From: Armatimonadetes bacterium UBA5419
GTDB taxonomy: Bacteria; Armatimonadota; UBA10988
DNA length: 16,766 bases
Assembly: GCA_002409445.1 (NCBI GenBank)
Contig: DHNJ01000068.1
Location: 20,641 to 37,406 of the forward strand
Direction of reading: 5' to 3'
Part shown: positions 16,514-16,766 of the stretch, piece after piece
Layout: each line of letters opens with the position of its first letter
How positions within the stretch are numbered: position 1 is the first letter of the stretch
The notes under the pieces: generated by a model
What the model was told of the DNA's origin: nothing
The model's input: only the letters and a program-made list of their open reading frames with translations
Database searches by the model: none
Translations under genes and position numbers: made by a program

Positions 16514-16766
16514 ATGTCGTTTCGAGCCGTGTGCGCCGTAGGACTCAGCCTGGCTGTGTTGCTCGGCGCCACGGCTTGTCGGCGGCCGGAGTTGGTGCGG
16601 CCCGACCGAGTCGCCGGCGCGGGGCTCGCCGGCATCGGCGACCCGCGCCAGACCGACCTCAGTCCGAGTGAACTGCGTGGCGCGCCCGCGGGCTTCGGCG
16701 GCCCGGTCGACCTCGGCTCGGGCCGCGAGGCCTGGGCGCCCACGCCGACGGATGGCCCGGCGCCGA
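16514..16766 (+). CDS. Putative lipoprotein, N-terminal part (3' end outside window)
   Basis: An ATG at 16514, 3 bases after the SOD stop, opens a frame that runs without stop to the window end (84 codons visible). The N-terminus has a signal peptide: Arg4, then a hydrophobic stretch from about 6 to 18 and a lipobox-like ATAC with Cys22. This suggests a lipid-anchored envelope protein. The rest is a Pro/Gly/Ala-rich, probably disordered linker with no recognisable domain; such linkers are common ahead of periplasmic domains. It probably belongs to the aroC-SOD transcript. Function unknown. Confidence 0.6.
   Translation, partial: MSFRAVCAVGLSLAVLLGATACRRPELVRPDRVAGAGLAGIGDPRQTDLSPSELRGAPAGFGGPVDLGSGREAWAPTPTDGPAP

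Overview
The window is GC-rich, tightly packed bacterial chromosome holding core housekeeping genes. I see no insertion sequence, phage, CRISPR or other mobile signature. The gene mix suggests a two-membraned (diderm) member of the Terrabacteria side of the tree. It carries LpxC, the committed enzyme of lipid A synthesis, which implies an outer membrane. It also has the rimP-nusA-ylxR-infB-ylxP order, whose ylxR and ylxP members are typical of Firmicutes, Actinobacteria, Chloroflexi and Armatimonadota. Armatimonadota, or a similar uncultured diderm lineage, is my best guess, but this is inference from gene content only.

Left part (1-6101): the 3' end of metK and a zinc-ribbon threonine synthase run on the + strand. 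They meet a four-gene minus-strand operon read right to left: dtd (D-aminoacyl-tRNA deacylase), fetA and fetB-like genes (ABC iron-export type) and a large YfhO-like membrane protein. Each stop codon in that operon overlaps the next start. The two convergent blocks share one CTAG as both stop codons.

Middle (6172-8752): a glyoxalase II-like metallo-beta-lactamase hydrolase is coupled to lpxC on the + strand. Facing it on the minus strand are tRNA-Ala(GGC), a PAP2-like membrane protein and a short TauE/SafE (TSUP) permease. The permease reading frame runs 113 bp into the 3' end of lpxC on the opposite strand.

Translation/transcription operon (8826-13226): a good promoter is followed by a terminator-like hairpin in the leader, then rimP, nusA, ylxR, infB and ylxP. 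The hairpin is a plausible attenuator for NusA autoregulation. A divergent promoter for tRNA-Ala lies back to back with this promoter.

Right part (13223-16766): a secreted AXE1-type esterase on the minus strand again ends on a CTAG shared with ylxP. Divergent from it is a + strand operon of aroC (chorismate synthase), a Tat-exported Fe/Mn superoxide dismutase and the start of a lipoprotein gene cut by the window end.

No wholly novel system is evident. The most interesting points are the attenuator-like leader of the nusA operon, the long antisense 3' overlap of lpxC with the TSUP gene, the repeated CTAG shared stops, and the exported SOD.
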